This document shows, in pieces, positions 8,362-17,615 of a stretch of DNA of 64,000 bases. Each line of letters begins with the position of its first letter. Positions within the stretch are counted from its first letter, which is position 1. The stretch covers positions 1-64,000 of the forward strand of contig NZ_CANQTS010000009.1 in NCBI RefSeq assembly GCF_947626835.1, written 5' to 3'. The DNA comes from an uncultured Acinetobacter sp. (lineage in GTDB: Bacteria > Pseudomonadota > Gammaproteobacteria > Pseudomonadales > Moraxellaceae). A model generated the notes under the pieces. The model had not been told where the DNA came from. It ran no database searches and worked only from the letters and a program-made list of their open reading frames with translations. Position numbers and translations under genes: made by a program.

Positions 8362-9392
8362 GGCTCCGTTTGTCTTGTTTCATAACAATGCTGTCGTATA
8401 CGTTGTAGATCTTTGGCATAACACAGCCCTGTAAATGCTTCTGTTTTAAAATCCCAAAATTTAGCAGATGTATCTTGATAGCTGACTTGTACAGATCCTG
8501 TGGCATTGACCTGCCCTATGACCACACAGTGCAAGTCCTGATCGGCAAATAAGGTTCTCATGGCATCACAATGCTCTGCATCTGCCGTGAGTAAAAAACC
8601 ATAACTCGGGAAGAGCTGTAACCAATGCGCCCAGCTCACTTCACTTGGTTTAGGGATGTTGTCAAGTTGAAGCATTGCACCTGTCCCTGTGGCTTCTAAC
8701 AACATGAGCAAACTGCCTAAAATACCTGCATTGCTAATATCACGCGCTGCCATCGCTAGACCTTGTTCTACCACTTGAGGAAGCAACGCTAATTGCGCTT
8801 GTAAAATCTCAGCTGACACATCTTCAAAGCATTTCCAATAGGTGGTATTGGGATGAAATGTGCCATTCATATTCAAAACCAGTAAAATGTTTTGCTTTGG
8901 TTGAACATGCATGACAGATAATAATTTCTTAGCTTGTCCTTGAATCGCGACAGATAAAGCAGGCTGAAAGCTCGGATCAATATGGGTATGTCCGCCTGCA
9001 AAATTCACGGCATAATGCCGACAGGCATCTTGCATCCCTCGGATTAATTCATGTGCTTTGTCCGCATGGGTATGCCAAAAACTATTCACGATAGAGGTCG
9101 CTCGACCGCCCATGGCTGCAATATCGCTGACATTTGCCATCACGGCGGACCAGCCGGCGAAATACGGATACTGTTCTACGAAGCTTGGGATCATGCCCTC
9201 ACAGGCATGCAGTAAATAGCCTTGATCTGTGGGTATTGCTGCTGTGTCATCACCGGGTAATGCATAAAAATCTTGTAAATTTTTGGCTTGTGCTGCATTG
9301 ACCTGAATGGCATGCCCGATATTGATCTTGGATTGCATCGCTGGCGTTTGCCGCAACATCTTCATCAACTGATTTAATTCTAAACGTGTCAT
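8343..9392 (-). CDS. nitF: NitF-like AIR-synthase-related protein (sll0787 family)
   Basis: The 349-residue protein has the PurM/ThiL/SelD-type ATP-binding fold: ALPGDDTAAIPTDQGYLLHACEGM near residue 43, then VSDIAAMGGRATSIVNSFW and the phosphate-binding FAGGHTHIDPSF. The C-terminal half has AARDISNAGILGSLLMLLEATGTGA. Together with its neighbours this identifies the sll0787 family, the NitF member of Nit1C clusters. These proteins probably activate a small substrate with ATP, but the substrate is not known. The start ATG abuts the nitE stop codon. It ends inside nitG. Confidence 0.8.
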   Translation of the reverse strand: MTRLELNQLMKMLRQTPAMQSKINIGHAIQVNAAQAKNLQDFYALPGDDTAAIPTDQGYLLHACEGMIPSFVEQYPYFAGWSAVMANVSDIAAMGGRATSIVNSFWHTHADKAHELIRGMQDACRHYAVNFAGGHTHIDPSFQPALSVAIQGQAKKLLSVMHVQPKQNILLVLNMNGTFHPNTTYWKCFEDVSAEILQAQLALLPQVVEQGLAMAARDISNAGILGSLLMLLEATGTGAMLQLDNIPKPSEVSWAHWLQLFPSYGFLLTADAEHCDAMRTLFADQDLHCVVIGQVNATGSVQVSYQDTSAKFWDFKTEAFTGLCYAKDLQRIRQHCYETRQTEPCVCQA

Positions 9393-9992
9393 TTAGATCT
9401 CCTGCTCAGTGAATGAATATTGCATATAGGCTTGTGTCATATACGCGAGTGGATAAGGCTGAAGGTCAGCTTGCATCAGTACATGTGGCAGATTAGCGAC
9501 AGTAATTTGGCTTTGACTTCGCCAATGTAAGCGTTGAAAGTAACGTTCATTTTGTTGTTGTACTGTGGCTAGAAAATTTTGGCAGCCTAATTTTTTCGCT
9601 GTTGAGACTGCTGCATTAATTAAGGCTTTGCCAATTGAATGATGGCGACGATATATTGGATCGACACATAAACGCCCTCCCCACCATGTCTGTTCACCGT
9701 CAGGGAAAATCCTTACTGCACCAATCACACGATCAGGCTCACCAAACATCTGTCCAATTGCCACAATCCCGAAGGCTTTAAAGTCGTACTCATCACGATC
9801 TTCTTTGAGTAACTGTTGCTCATCGCGAAAGGTGGCTTCACGTAATCGATAATATTCGCGGCGTTCCCAATCTTCACTGACCAATTTAATGACAATATCA
9901 GCACTGATAAATTCATCAGACAAGTAATGCTGTAATTCTGCATTAACTTGTTTCAGCCATGTGTTATTGCACAGATCATCATCAAGATACAT
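9393..9992 (-). CDS. nitE: NitE-like GNAT acetyltransferase (MSMEG_0567/sll0786 family)
   Basis: The 199-residue protein is a GCN5-related N-acetyltransferase. It shows REATFRDEQQLL near residue 52, the beta-strand EPDRVIGAVRIFPD, and the acetyl-CoA loop RLCVDPIYRRHHSIGKALINAAVSTAKKLGC with the R-x-x-x-x-G/I signature. Family assignment (MSMEG_0567/sll0786, the nitrogen-starvation N-acetyltransferase) comes from this sequence plus its place between nitD and nitF. Its acceptor is unknown. The gene follows nitD by 10 bases and directly abuts nitF, so it is inside the operon. Confidence 0.8.
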   Translation of the reverse strand: MYLDDDLCNNTWLKQVNAELQHYLSDEFISADIVIKLVSEDWERREYYRLREATFRDEQQLLKEDRDEYDFKAFGIVAIGQMFGEPDRVIGAVRIFPDGEQTWWGGRLCVDPIYRRHHSIGKALINAAVSTAKKLGCQNFLATVQQQNERYFQRLHWRSQSQITVANLPHVLMQADLQPYPLAYMTQAYMQYSFTEQEI

Positions 9993-10002
9993 AATTCATC
10001 TC

Positions 10003-11082
10003 CTATTCGTAGGCTTTTAGAGAAGAACAGGCACCACATTTGGCACAGCCCGCTTGCGTCTCTTCAGACTTCAAACCATATTGCTTCAGCTGAGCACCAA
10101 TTTTTGTATACAGTGCCTGCATAAAGCTCGGTTCAGGTTTTGGATGATGTTCCAGTGGTGTGCCTTGAATGGGGACAAAAGGCACAACAAATGGATAGAC
10201 GCCCATTTGTGTTAGTTGGGCAGTCATATCTAAAATTTCCTCTTGTGTATCGCCTAGACCTGCCAAAATATAGGTATTCACTTGACCACGACCGAAAACC
10301 TCAACCGCTGCTTGAAATGCGCGAAAGTAAGTGTCTAATGAGACTTGTGCTTTGCCTGGCATGATCTGCTGACGTACTCGCTCACTGACCGCTTCTAAAT
10401 GCATACCAATCGAGACGACTCCTGCATCTTTGAGTTTTTGAAACCATCAAAAGTCGTTTGGTGGCTCACATTGCACTTGTATTGGAATCTCAACAGCTTT
10501 TCGAATCGCGACAACTGAATCCAATAAAATTGCGGCACCGCGGTCTGGTGTATTCGGTGTGCCTGTGGTCAGAATCATTTGACTAACACCATCTAGCTCA
10601 ACAGCTGCTTTTGCCACTTCAGCCAATTGTTCCGGGCGCTTTCGAATCACAGTTCGTGAATCTTGTAAAGATTGATCAATCGAGCAGAATTGACAGGCCG
10701 TTGATTTGTCATTCATCCGAATACAATGCTGTAACACGGTGGTTGCTAATACATCATGACTATGTAATGTCGCAATTTGCTCAAAAGGAATACCATCTTG
10801 TGTTTTTAAGTCATAAAACTTTGGACGTTTTGGCGCACTCAAGGTCGCTACTTGGACTTTATTTTTGAACACCATCACATTGTTAGTATCATGTTCTTGC
10901 TTGGCTGTATAAGGAGAATCTTTGGCAGCTAAATTGAGGACAGGAATCATCATGGTGTGTCCTTGTAAACTCAGTGCTTTATGGTCACTTGGTCCCGCTC
11001 CACCTTTACGTGCAAGACCGATATCCCCTTCCCATTTCAGTCCGTTGCACTGTAATTCACTTAATAATTCAACTGCTGACAT
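10003..11082 (-). pseudogene. nitD: NitD-like radical SAM protein (MSMEG_0568 family), split by in-frame TGA
   Basis: ATG 11082, preceded by AAGGAG, opens a frame of about 360 codons to the stop at 10003. It is interrupted only by TGA at 10447-10449. The N-terminal 211 residues carry the radical-SAM-type cysteine cluster CIRMNDKSTACQFC and end at VQCEPPNDF. After the TGA the same frame continues WFQKLKDAGVVSIGMHLEAV and on to a C-terminal cluster GCAKCGAC. The MSMEG_0568 family reads through this point without a break. One lost codon with no frame change indicates a nonsense mutation, CGA to TGA being simplest. Unless suppressed, NitD is absent and downstream nitE-H may suffer polarity. Confidence 0.82.
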
Positions 11083-11135
11083 GGCATTCTCCTTCGGTAT
11101 TTTTCTTGTCTTTAGTGCAATAGATCTATTCGTGT

Positions 11136-12137
11136 TTAAACGTTGCTGTAATGATTTTCGACATTCAGGACGACTTCTTTTGATGAATCAGGGAGTGAAT
11201 TGGTATTTGAACGTTCATGTAAGACTTGGGTGGATCGACGATCAATCAACAAACTGAGTAATTCTGGACGGCTATAATGTCCCACCGAATCCATCATGCG
11301 TTTACGTTTATCAATTAAGCTAAAATCCAAATCCGCAATCACATAGCCTTCTCCTTCAGTCAAAGGCTCGGTTAAAAATTTACCTTCAGGTGATACGATG
11401 GCAGTAAAACAGCCACCTGAAATGGGGCCAATTTCACATCCCGTATCTTGCATAATTTGTTGCTGTTGCTCAGGTGTCAGCCATGCAGTGGCATTCACCA
11501 CAAAGCAACCTGATTCAAGTGCATGGTGTTGAATGGTGGCTGAAATTTGATTGGCAAAGACTTGTCCAACTAAAGAACCTGGGAACATTGCCGCATGGAT
11601 TTGCTCACCATCCGCCATTAAGGCAAAACGTGCCAATGGGTTGTAGTGTTCCCAACACGCCAATGAACCAATACGCCCAACGGCAGAATCTATAGCGCAT
11701 AATCCACTACCATCGCCCTGTCCCCATACCATACGTTCATGATAGGTTGGGGTAATTTTGCGGCGATGTTGAATGATCTGACCATCAACATCAAATAACA
11801 ATTGCGCGTTATAAATCGTGCCACCGACACGTTCATTCACACCAATGGATACGACCATGTGTGCTTGACGGCATGCTGCACCAATTAAGTCGGTTGCCTC
11901 GGAAGGCACAAGCACTGACTCATTCAGCAACTTTAAATGTTCTGCACCCATGGCAAATGGCGGTTGCACAAAGGAGAAATAAGGGTAATACGGCACCACG
12001 GTCTCTGGAAAAACTGCAAATTGCACCCCGTGCTTGCCCAGTTCTGTAATGAAGTCACAGACTTTTTTTACCGTGCCCGCTTGGCTATATAACACTGGGC
12101 TACATTGCACTGCTGCAGCTTTGACAATTTGATGCAT
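11136..12137 (-). CDS. nitC: NitC nitrilase (Nit6803/sll0784 family)
   Basis: The 333-residue nitrilase has the full Glu-Lys-Cys triad: Glu in [13 protein letters not shown] (about residue 43), Lys in [20 protein letters not shown] (about 129) and Cys in [15 protein letters not shown] (about 160). Length and motifs fit carbon-nitrogen hydrolases that turn nitriles into acids plus ammonia. It is the NitC member of the Nit1C cluster, reported as essential for cyanide assimilation in Pseudomonas fluorescens NCIMB 11764. The enzyme probably assembles into a cytoplasmic spiral oligomer, as nitrilases do. It lies 34 bases after nitB and 53 bases before nitD. Confidence 0.88.
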   Translation of the reverse strand: MHQIVKAAAVQCSPVLYSQAGTVKKVCDFITELGKHGVQFAVFPETVVPYYPYFSFVQPPFAMGAEHLKLLNESVLVPSEATDLIGAACRQAHMVVSIGVNERVGGTIYNAQLLFDVDGQIIQHRRKITPTYHERMVWGQGDGSGLCAIDSAVGRIGSLACWEHYNPLARFALMADGEQIHAAMFPGSLVGQVFANQISATIQHHALESGCFVVNATAWLTPEQQQQIMQDTGCEIGPISGGCFTAIVSPEGKFLTEPLTEGEGYVIADLDFSLIDKRKRMMDSVGHYSRPELLSLLIDRRSTQVLHERSNTNSLPDSSKEVVLNVENHYSNV

Positions 12138-12171
12138 GCCTTTTACTCCTTATTTCTTCTAAATCAATAAA

Positions 12172-12654
12172 TTACATTGTCCACGTATCGATAATAAGTG
12201 CATTATCGCGACGCATCAGCAATTTCAAGTCCATGACATCCAGTGGATTGATAGGACGAATACCTGAAATAAGGGCTTTTTCAGTTTGACCATATAAGGC
12301 TTGTAGGGCGAAACGGCAGGCATAGACTTCGCCACCTTCTGCCATAAATGCTTTAAGCTGATTATTGACTGCCAAATGACCAGGGAAAGCTTCCGCACCT
12401 AAAGTTGGAAAACCGCGTTGTACGCCAAGTTGTACCCCTGGGCCATACAGTAAGATTTTGGTTTCAAAGCCTTTACGTAATAAACGTTTGGCTTGTAAAA
12501 CATTGACTAAGCCAATCGAACCTTCAAATGCAACTGTATGGAAAGTCACTAAGGCTTTTTCACCTGGTTCTGCTTTAACATCTTCAAATACTTTTTCTTC
12601 GTAATCGACGAGAAAATCACCATCGTTATAATGTTCGATATCTACTTTTGGCAT
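12172..12654 (-). CDS. nitB: NitB-like protein (MSMEG_0572/Sll0783 family)
   Basis: The 160-residue protein is the first gene of the nit operon. It matches the MSMEG_0572/Sll0783 nitrogen-starvation-response family in length, position and sequence: [82 protein letters not shown]. The fold resembles DsrE-type small proteins, which is an inference from the alternating strands and the cysteine in YACRFA. The mechanism is unknown. GGAGCAGG precedes the ATG at 12654. Transcription should start about 45 bases upstream from the -24/-12 promoter at 12708-12722. Confidence 0.8.
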   Translation of the reverse strand: MPKVDIEHYNDGDFLVDYEEKVFEDVKAEPGEKALVTFHTVAFEGSIGLVNVLQAKRLLRKGFETKILLYGPGVQLGVQRGFPTLGAEAFPGHLAVNNQLKAFMAEGGEVYACRFALQALYGQTEKALISGIRPINPLDVMDLKLLMRRDNALIIDTWTM

Positions 12655-12707
12655 AACCTGCTCCGACGTGTAAGTTAAACAACCTCAATGGGTTTGTCTG
12701 AGTTAAG

Positions 12708-12722
12708 GCTAAAGCCGTGCCA
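12708..12722 (-). promoter_or_regulatory. sigma-54 (-24/-12) promoter of the nit operon
   Basis: Read on the minus strand, TGGCACGGCTTTAGC has the invariant GG and GC dinucleotides exactly 10 bases apart, with the full TGGCACG -24 element. The -12 element is weaker (TAGC instead of TTGC). It lies about 55 bases before nitB, and the divergent gene encodes a sigma-54 activator, which supports a functional site. Confidence 0.78.
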
Positions 12723-12802
12723 AGTTTCTAAAAAACAGAAAATTAATTTTATCTATTTGTTTTATATAATTTTTATTTATTTAAGCTTTAAAATAATAAA
12801 TA

Positions 12803-12875
12803 CATGAAAATTCTTCTAAATTATGAAATTTCGTATTATTATGAAATTTCATAGCAATAACTACGAAAATTCATA
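12803..12875. promoter_or_regulatory. array of palindromic sites, probable NitA enhancer
   Basis: A perfect 14-base palindrome, TATGAAATTTCATA, sits at 12840-12853. Near copies are TATGAAATTTCGTA (12822-12835) and TACGAAAATTCATA (12862-12875), with a weaker one at 12803-12816. Spacing is 18-22 bases, about two helical turns. The array ends two bases before the nitA start and lies about 80-165 bases upstream of the nitB sigma-54 promoter, the usual place for bound activator dimers. It probably serves both NitA autoregulation and activation of nitB-H. Confidence 0.7.
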
Positions 12876-12877
12876 AT

Positions 12878-14800
12878 ATGATAAGCGACTATATCTCAGG
12901 CTGGGACAACTCAGAAGCCTCTTTACGCCCATTGGCTTTTGAACATACCAAACAAGCCATCATGGTCTTAGACCCTAAAGAAAATCGTTTTGTTGATTTT
13001 AATCTTGCAGCCTGCGAACTATTTCGTTTTGAACGTCATGAATTACTCAAAAAATCAGTGACCTCTATCTTTGGGCATTTCACTTTACTTCCTCAACTGA
13101 TTGCCTTTACCGAAGAAACCCTCACCAAAGGCCAAGCGTGGAACAATGAAGTTTTTGCCTTTGATCGTGACGGTGAGAAAATCCAACTCGATGTACATGC
13201 AGTACATCTTCCTTATCAGCAGCATGACTATATGATTTGGTCATTGGTTGATGTAAAAGACCTTGAACTGCGTCAACTGAATAAAAATGCCGATAAAGCC
13301 TTTCGTGCCGGATTAATAGAATGGCAAGCTTTACAAGAGCTGTTTATTGACTCAGATACAGGCAAACATTTATTGCTCAGTTCTGTGGGTGATGGGATTT
13401 ACAGTATTAATCCGCAAGGTTTATGTACCTTTATTAACCCTGTCGGTGCCAAAATGTTGGGCTTAAAACCCGAAGACGTTTTAGGTAAAAATATTCACCA
13501 AGTCCACCATCATACTCACGAAAATGGCCAGCATTACCCTGTACATGAATGCCCAATTTATGCAGCTGTACATGATGGCGTAATTTATGAAGGTATTCAG
13601 GAAATTTTTTGGCGGGTCGATGGCAGTTATTTCCCTGTGGAATTTACCAGTACCCCTGTCATTCGAGAGAGTGAAATTATTGGTGCAGTCGTGGTATTTC
13701 GCGATATTTCAGAACGTTTAAATACTGAGACCAAACTCACTCAAGCCTTAAATGAACTACAACATTTAAAAAGTCGTCTTGAGCAACAAAATGAATATCT
13801 TCAAGAAGAAATTTTACAAGACAATCAGTACCATGAAATTGTAGGCAACAGTGGCTCTATTCGAGAGATTATTGAGAAAATTAAGGTTGTGGCTGTAACC
13901 GATGCCAACGTGATGATTTATGGTGAATCCGGTACAGGCAAAGAATTGATTGCCCGCGCGATTCACCAATCCAGTCATCGTAAACAGCATCCTTTGATTC
14001 GTGTCAACTGTGCCGCGATTCCTGCTGAACTGTTTGAAAGTGAATTTTTTGGTCATGTGAAAGGGGCATTTACCGGTGCAATTCGTGACCGCGCTGGACG
14101 TTTTGAATTGGCCGATCAAGGGACCTTATTTTTGGATGAAATTGGAGAAATTCCACTGGAGCTACAAAGCAAATTGCTCCGTGTTTTACAAGAAGGAACC
14201 TTTGAACGCGTGGGTGAGGAACGTACGCGTAAAGTTGATGTCCGCATTATTGCTGCGACCAATCGAAACTTAAAAAGTGAAGTACAAGAAAAACGATTCC
14301 GTGAAGACCTGTATTTCCGTCTTAATGTTTTTCCGATTTTTGCACCTGCGCTGAGGGAGCGTAAAGAAGACATTCCGCTTTTGGTGCGTCATTTTAGCAA
14401 ACTCATTAGCGAGCAACGTAAGGTGCCTTATTTGGCTTTTAGTCAAAAACATATTCAAGAATTACAGCGTTATAATTGGCCGGGTAACATTCGTGAGCTA
14501 CAAAATGTATTGGAACGTGCCATGATTACAGCACGGCATGGGGTAGTGTCATTCCAATATTTGCTGGAACAAGAAATACAATCCACAATGTCTCATTCGA
14601 TTGCTTTACATCAAGTGCCAATAGCACAAGTAAATATTCTCACTGTAGAAGATTTAAAAGCTTTAGAAATTCAAAATCTTAAAAATGCTGTTCAATGCTG
14701 TGATGGTAAAATTTTTGGTAAAGATGGCGCCGCGCATTTACTAGGCATTAACCCGACCACATTAATCTCTCGATTAAAGAAATTATCCATTCCATACTAG
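12878..14800 (+). CDS. nitA: NitA sigma-54-dependent activator with two PAS domains
   Basis: The 640-residue regulator has a PAS domain at about 15-125 ([20 protein letters not shown]), a second at about 160-275 ([27 protein letters not shown]), a short coiled linker, the AAA+ central domain from about 320, and a Fis-type helix-turn-helix at the C terminus ([19 protein letters not shown]). Central motifs are Walker [13 protein letters not shown], the sigma-54 contact loop GAFTGA and LFLDEIGEI. There is no receiver domain, so the PAS modules probably sense a ligand or redox state. No clear Shine-Dalgarno precedes ATG 12878, so translation may be leaderless or start differently. It is divergent to the nit operon it should activate. 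Confidence 0.85.
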   Translation: MISDYISGWDNSEASLRPLAFEHTKQAIMVLDPKENRFVDFNLAACELFRFERHELLKKSVTSIFGHFTLLPQLIAFTEETLTKGQAWNNEVFAFDRDGEKIQLDVHAVHLPYQQHDYMIWSLVDVKDLELRQLNKNADKAFRAGLIEWQALQELFIDSDTGKHLLLSSVGDGIYSINPQGLCTFINPVGAKMLGLKPEDVLGKNIHQVHHHTHENGQHYPVHECPIYAAVHDGVIYEGIQEIFWRVDGSYFPVEFTSTPVIRESEIIGAVVVFRDISERLNTETKLTQALNELQHLKSRLEQQNEYLQEEILQDNQYHEIVGNSGSIREIIEKIKVVAVTDANVMIYGESGTGKELIARAIHQSSHRKQHPLIRVNCAAIPAELFESEFFGHVKGAFTGAIRDRAGRFELADQGTLFLDEIGEIPLELQSKLLRVLQEGTFERVGEERTRKVDVRIIAATNRNLKSEVQEKRFREDLYFRLNVFPIFAPALRERKEDIPLLVRHFSKLISEQRKVPYLAFSQKHIQELQRYNWPGNIRELQNVLERAMITARHGVVSFQYLLEQEIQSTMSHSIALHQVPIAQVNILTVEDLKALEIQNLKNAVQCCDGKIFGKDGAAHLLGINPTTLISRLKKLSIPY

Positions 14801-14830
14801 TTGAGAAGCTAGCATATTTACAGAAAAAGC

Positions 14831-14854
14831 AAGCCAATCAAATCAGATTGGCTT
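14831..14854. terminator. hairpin between nitA and convergent monooxygenase gene
   Basis: Arms AAGCCAATC (14831-14839) and GATTGGCTT (14846-14854) are perfectly complementary, with a 6-base loop. It lies between two converging genes; no strong T tract follows on the plus strand. Confidence 0.55.
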
Positions 14855-14863
14855 GTCTAGCAA

Positions 14864-15949
14864 TTAACGTAGACCTTTAGCTTGGAGTAAAGGTAAAACA
14901 TGATCACCGAAGTATGGGAACTCCTCAACATAATCCAAAAAGGATAAGGTCGTACCACTAAAGCCTGCCGTATGTAATGCAACGATTTGATCTGCAATTT
15001 GCTCAGGTGTACCCACCAATGGAAAACCGCCATGCCCGACTGCCATTCGATCACGTAACTGTTGACGAATCTCGGGTGGGAAACTTTGTGCATGGGCAAA
15101 CATTAAATTCATTAAGTTGTCTAACGCCGCCATATCCGTATGCGCTAATTGTCTCTCCCATTCCGCTTGGGCTTCTTGTTCTGTCGCACGACAAATCACA
15201 TGCGAAAAGGTCATCACTTGGGTATCACGACCTTTAGCTCGTCCTAAAGCTTTGAGTTCTTCAACCTCAGCAGCTGAACGGCTTAAATCAGAAACGGGTG
15301 TAAATAAAAAGTCTGCATTGGTGATTGCAAATTCACGCCCATTTTTTGAGCCCGCAGCATTGAAAATCGGCGGAATGTAATCCGGGCGTGGCTTACCATA
15401 CGTGCCTTTGGTTTGGAAATATTTACCTTCAAAATCAAAAGCCTCCTCACTTTCCCAGACCTGTTTGACCAGATCATACCACTCTTGAGCATAGCCATAA
15501 CGTGTCTCGTGATCATCAGGCAGTGTTAGACCTAAAGCCTCATACTCTGGCTTATTCCAACCAGCTACAATATTTAAGCCCACACGATCGTTACCAATTT
15601 TAGACATGGTGGCAATTTGTTTCGCCACCACAACTGGATGATTGACCGCGGTTTGAATGGTGGCAAAGACCACTAAATTTTGGGTACGTGCAAGTAATGC
15701 AGAGGTCCATGTCATGGTTTCTAAGATGCTACCTTGGAAATCGGTTTCACCGCCATAGCCGGTGAAACGCGCAATTGGGAGCATAAAATCAATACCTGCG
15801 TCATCAAGGAGTTCAGCAAGTTTTAAGTTATTTTCCCAGCTTGCATCCCAACGCTCAGGTAATGTAGAGATGGTCATGCCGCTGGAACAATTGCTTGCAA
15901 ATGAACCTAATAAGAATTTATTTTTTTGTAAAAATGGATGTTGAGACAC
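14864..15949 (-). CDS. LLM-class flavin-dependent monooxygenase (SsuD/RutA-like)
   Basis: The 361-residue protein is a luciferase-like (TIM-barrel, FMNH2-dependent) oxygenase. Evidence includes LGSFASNCSSGMTISTLPERWDASWENNLKLAELLDDAGIDF, the PIARFTGYGG segment and VGLNIVAGWNKPEYEALGL, which matches the alkanesulfonate and pyrimidine monooxygenase group. Such enzymes need a separate flavin reductase, and none is adjacent. The start is a GTG at 15949 behind an AGGGGGG ribosome site. It is transcribed in the same direction as the hydrolase gene that precedes it, about 130 bases away. Its position beside the nit cluster may be incidental. The substrate cannot be decided from sequence. Confidence 0.78.
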   Translation of the reverse strand: MSQHPFLQKNKFLLGSFASNCSSGMTISTLPERWDASWENNLKLAELLDDAGIDFMLPIARFTGYGGETDFQGSILETMTWTSALLARTQNLVVFATIQTAVNHPVVVAKQIATMSKIGNDRVGLNIVAGWNKPEYEALGLTLPDDHETRYGYAQEWYDLVKQVWESEEAFDFEGKYFQTKGTYGKPRPDYIPPIFNAAGSKNGREFAITNADFLFTPVSDLSRSAAEVEELKALGRAKGRDTQVMTFSHVICRATEQEAQAEWERQLAHTDMAALDNLMNLMFAHAQSFPPEIRQQLRDRMAVGHGGFPLVGTPEQIADQIVALHTAGFSGTTLSFLDYVEEFPYFGDHVLPLLQAKGLR

Positions 15950-16082
15950 GCTCCCCCCTTATACGTCATTCCATGAGACGTGCTGCTTCAAAAACTTAAA
16001 TATAGATCAATGAATGTAAATACCGATGCAAACAGCATGGATCAAAGAGGTTGCTCCTTGATCCATGTAATGGTGCAATCAA

Positions 16083-17330
16083 TTAATCAATCGGTTTGCC
16101 TTCACTTGATGGCCAAGTCGGCATCATTTGATTCGATTCAATATTTTCATCCAGCAGTTTATGCGCAGTGATTGCCCCTGCAACAGGCACACCTTTCGCA
16201 TCAAGTAAACCTAACTGTACCAACACACTCGCTTGATCCCAATAAATATGCTCATGACAGAGTTTCGGACCACGGAACTTAATCACGCCCAACATCGGAA
16301 TCTCAACAAATTTACCCGTCGGTGCAATCCCAGGCACTAACCAATCAATTTCACGATCATGGGTAAAGCGCATGATAAATTCATCCACCACTTGGGTCAC
16401 ACCCACCGTACGTGAGATCGATACCAAGCTCATGTCTTGTGGGTTGTTATGAATAAAGTGATGGCGATAAAAACGTGATAATTGTGCATACCCCACGCCG
16501 CCTGTCAGCGTCGGAATATGATTCACATACGGCTCTGCCACCATGGTTGCCATCGTTGCAGGTACATCACGGGTTTCAAATTCGTATTTGCAGTGCTCTT
16601 CCCAAATCGCTTCTAAGTCATAGTGAGGACCAATCGCTTGACGTAGGGCAGTAATACTGCGTTCATGCGCAATTAATGCACTTGGTTTGTCGTAGTGAGC
16701 ACCATGTGGTCGAGCAAAGGCATGATCGACATTTGGGTATAAGAATGTTTTGACGTGTTTATGGGCGGATAGGGCTGTACGGATTTGCTCACGAACTTCG
16801 CTTGGACAGAATTGATCCAGTTCTGCCATATGTAAAACAAGCTTACCTTGAATATTGGCGGCTTCATCTAAATTATTTTCAATCCCTACGCCATAGTAAC
16901 CCACTGCACAAGCGACCTCAGGCAAACGACAGGCTGCTAAGTAAGCCAGTTTACCGCCTAGGCAGTAGCCCACCACGCCAAGACCTGCATCTTGATCACA
17001 TACGTCTAAAGATTTTAAGGTGGCTAAGGTATCTTGAATGTCTTCAACACCTAAGTTTTCGTCAAAGCCTTGGTACAATTCAAAGGCACGGCCAAAATCG
17101 CTTTCGGTATAACCGAGTTCAATGCCAGCTTCGGCACGCCAAAATAAATCTGGTACTAAAACTGTATAGCCTTCTTCTGCTAAAAAGTCAGCTTTCTCAC
17201 GCATGACAGCATTAACGCCGAAGATTTCTTGGCACAATACAATGCCCGGCCCTTTGCCTGCTTCAGGCACTGCAAGGTACGCGTTAAATTTTTTATTGCC
17301 GTTTTCAATTGTGATATAAGAACCGGTCAT
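16083..17330 (-). CDS. dienelactone hydrolase fused to a SnoaL-like (NTF2-fold) domain
   Basis: The 415-residue protein has two parts. Residues 1-235 are dienelactone hydrolase: GIVLCQEIFGVNAVMREKADFLAEEGY, the nucleophile in VGYCLGGKLAYLAA, and the catalytic His in VDHAFARP. Residues about 250-400 resemble SnoaL/ester-cyclase polyketide-type NTF2 folds: WEEHCKYEFETRDVPATMATMVAEPYVNHIPTLTGGVG and HEHIYWDQASVLVQLGLL. The start is ATG 17330 because AAGGAGAGGAAAGG lies directly in front; an upstream in-frame start at 17420 would add a non-homologous extension. The fusion suggests hydrolysis of a cyclic ester and rearrangement of its product, which is an inference. Confidence 0.8.
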   Translation of the reverse strand: MTGSYITIENGNKKFNAYLAVPEAGKGPGIVLCQEIFGVNAVMREKADFLAEEGYTVLVPDLFWRAEAGIELGYTESDFGRAFELYQGFDENLGVEDIQDTLATLKSLDVCDQDAGLGVVGYCLGGKLAYLAACRLPEVACAVGYYGVGIENNLDEAANIQGKLVLHMAELDQFCPSEVREQIRTALSAHKHVKTFLYPNVDHAFARPHGAHYDKPSALIAHERSITALRQAIGPHYDLEAIWEEHCKYEFETRDVPATMATMVAEPYVNHIPTLTGGVGYAQLSRFYRHHFIHNNPQDMSLVSISRTVGVTQVVDEFIMRFTHDREIDWLVPGIAPTGKFVEIPMLGVIKFRGPKLCHEHIYWDQASVLVQLGLLDAKGVPVAGAITAHKLLDENIESNQMMPTWPSSEGKPID

Positions 17331-17615
17331 CCTTTCCTCTCCTTTGTGTATTTGGTCGATCCAGAAACCTGAAAATGATCCATCCACTGACTTGTATATT
17401 TTTTGCTTGTGACAAAACACGGCGATTTTAACGTATTTATAAAAAATTATTACTAATCATAGAGATTTTTTTACTTTATCTTTATTTTTGAGGTAGTACC
17501 TTTTTAGCCAGTAATCCCCAGCTAAGACTCAATGTGCTGCTGTATTTTAAAATTTTTTAGTAGTAAGGAGTATATTGGCTTTTAACTATACGCTTATAGA
17601 TGAAAAAACTGCGTA

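Noticed and set aside
10447..10449. TGA in nitD as selenocysteine or Trp recoding
   Set aside because: No selenocysteine-type context is evident and many genes here end with TGA. A nonsense change fits better.
6764..12654. Many long minor-frame ORFs opposite the nit genes and elsewhere
   Set aside because: They are shadows of genes with clear family matches and have no motifs or ribosome sites of their own.
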